Below the pieces are notes generated by a model, which was given only the letters and a program-made list of their open reading frames with translations, had not been told where the DNA came from and ran no database searches. The translations under genes and the position numbers were made by a program. Source: an uncultured Erysipelotrichaceae bacterium (GTDB lineage Bacteria > Bacillota_I > Bacilli_A > Erysipelotrichales > Erysipelotrichaceae). From it: DNA of 5,856 bases. This document shows positions 4,605-5,856 of this stretch, piece after piece (positions within the stretch are counted from its first letter, which is position 1; each line of letters starts with the position of its first letter). The stretch lies in the NCBI GenBank assembly GCA_902803275.1, contig CADCPE010000250.1, positions 1-5,856 of the forward strand, written 5' to 3'.

Positions 4605-5856
4605 TGAACAGCTTAAGGCCATCAGCAGATATGGACATAACATCCTTGTTTCTGCCGGTGCGGGCAGCGGCAAGACGGCAGTTCTCTCTCAAAGAGTATA
4701 CAGACACGTCGGTGAAAGAAAGATCGATATCGACAGGCTTTTGGTTTTGACTTTTACCAACAAGGCGGCCGCTGAAATGAAGAAAAGGATCAGAGATGCG
4801 ATCACTTCAGATAAGAGCGGACTGTTTGAAAGCGAAGCAGAGAAGGCCATACAGATAAACAAGATCGACAGTGCATATATCATGACTTTTGATGCCTATG
4901 CTCAATCGCTGGTTAAAAAGTACCATTATGTTTTCAATATAGACAGAAACGTTTCCATAATCGACAACAACATCCTGAACAAGGAAACGGACGACATCCT
5001 TAATGAGATCTTCCTGGAAAAGTACAGAAGCAATGATCCTGCCTTCATAAAACTGGTAAGCGATTTCTGTATTAAAAAAGACGATAACCTGAAAGATGCG
5101 GTATTGGATATCCATAACGGTCTTGACAGGATCTATGACCGGCAAGGATATGCGGATGATTACGTTAATGCCTTTTACAGTGACGAGGCAATAAATGAAG
5201 TGCTGCAGAGATATGTCGAAGTTCTGAGGTCTCTTATCAGCAAGATGCGCACGGAGATGATCGCCTTGAGCGATGAGGATATAGATACGGATAAGATGTT
5301 TGTGAATGAAGCGCCTTTATACGCAAGCAATACCTACAGCGAAATAAAGGAAAGTGCCACGATCTTTGAAGCGAGCGGAAAATCACTGCCAAGAGGTTCA
5401 TCTGATAAGGCAAAAGCTCTTAATTCCAGCATCAAGAAGCAGCTCGGCAGACTCAAGGAGATGACTCTTTTAAGTGGGGAGGAACTTAAACAGGAACTGC
5501 TGGATACAAGGGAGAATTCGCTGTGCCTTTTAAGTCTGGCTCAGGAGTTGAAAGACAGAGTCGATGTCTTCAAGAAAGAAAACAATCTGTATTCTTTTTC
5601 CGACATCTTCAGGATGGCTATAGATCTGGTAAATGGCAATGAAGAGATCAGGAAAGAGATCTCTGAGAGCTTTGACGAGATACTCATCGACGAGTATCAG
5701 GATACAAATGATCTGCAGGAAGAATTCATCAACAGGATCGCTCATGACAATATCTACATGGTCGGTGACATCAAGCAGTCGATCTACCGCTTCCGCAATG
5801 CCAATCCGTCCCTGTTCAAATACAAATATGAGACATATACGAAAGACGGCGATCGC
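4585..5856 (+). CDS. addA: ATP-dependent helicase/nuclease subunit A (AddA/RexA), N-terminal part
   Basis: The frame runs off the window after 424 codons; family members are usually about 1,100-1,250 residues. AddA is the UvrD-like superfamily 1 helicase motor, and in full-length form carries its own C-terminal nuclease, which is not visible here. Motifs in order are: Q motif WTDEQ (5-9); Walker A SAGAGSGKT (23-31); motif Ia LVLTFTNKAAAEM (53-65); TFDAYAQSL (101-109), in the place of the usual TxHSF motif and similar to the TxDxF form of RexA proteins; a YSFSDI block (336-341); Walker B IDEYQDT (368-374); and motif III VGDIKQSIYRFR (393-404). All key residues, including Lys30, Thr31, Asp369, Glu370 and Gln398, are present, so the motor looks active. 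Translation is probably coupled to addB through the 20-base overlap. The product should pair with AddB on duplex ends. Confidence 0.95.
   Translation, partial: MAVTWTDEQLKAISRYGHNILVSAGAGSGKTAVLSQRVYRHVGERKIDIDRLLVLTFTNKAAAEMKKRIRDAITSDKSGLFESEAEKAIQINKIDSAYIMTFDAYAQSLVKKYHYVFNIDRNVSIIDNNILNKETDDILNEIFLEKYRSNDPAFIKLVSDFCIKKDDNLKDAVLDIHNGLDRIYDRQGYADDYVNAFYSDEAINEVLQRYVEVLRSLISKMRTEMIALSDEDIDTDKMFVNEAPLYASNTYSEIKESATIFEASGKSLPRGSSDKAKALNSSIKKQLGRLKEMTLLSGEELKQELLDTRENSLCLLSLAQELKDRVDVFKKENNLYSFSDIFRMAIDLVNGNEEIRKEISESFDEILIDEYQDTNDLQEEFINRIAHDNIYMVGDIKQSIYRFRNANPSLFKYKYETYTKDGDR

Noticed and set aside
4604..4606. ATGA stop-start overlap as the addA start
   Set aside because: This ATG is in a different frame from the AddA motifs. 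ATG 4585, with AAGGAG at 4570-4575, is correct.
1..5856. CRISPR array, complete insertion sequence or toxin-antitoxin pair
   Set aside because: No regularly spaced repeats, no transposase frame with flanking inverted repeats and no paired small ORFs of known toxin or antitoxin type were seen.

Overview
The window looks like chromosomal DNA of a low-to-medium GC Bacillota (Firmicutes) bacterium. The evidence is the addB-addA gene order, tRNA genes that encode their CCA ends, purine-rich Shine-Dalgarno sites and sigma-A-like promoters. Protein style would fit Erysipelotrichia or a related gut or oral lineage, but this is an impression, not a proof. TGA ends addB in an ordinary way, so the standard bacterial code applies.

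Layout. Positions 1-98 hold the last 31 codons of a gene entering from the left. Positions 99-364 are AT-rich, with an inverted repeat and an open frame that has no usable start and looks like a gene remnant. Positions 365-649 encode a 94-residue peptide with a textbook double-glycine leader, closed by two tandem intrinsic terminators (721-745 and 773-798). Positions 799-1007 carry an inverted-repeat cluster over a minus-strand promoter-like sequence, then a strong terminator that closes a minus-strand tRNA pair: tRNA-Ile(GAU) (1086-1162) followed by tRNA-Ala(UGC) (1008-1083). That pair has its own near-consensus promoter at 1201-1230. A divergent plus-strand gene (1279-1965) encodes a membrane-anchored or secreted protein of unrecognised function and is followed by an intrinsic terminator.

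The right half (2187-5856) is an addBA operon. AddB is complete at 805 residues. It is short for the family and has no Walker A motif, but its C-terminal nuclease motifs and four iron-sulfur cysteines are intact. AddA is cut by the window edge after 424 residues and shows the ATPase/helicase motifs of the N-terminal half. Together they should form the AddAB (RexAB) helicase-nuclease, which processes double-strand DNA ends for RecA-dependent recombination. The two genes overlap by 20 bases.

The most unusual parts are the orphan double-glycine peptide, which has no transporter or modification enzyme within the window, and the apparent small minus-strand transcription unit (about 905 to 773) under a palindromic, operator-like sequence with no convincing coding region.
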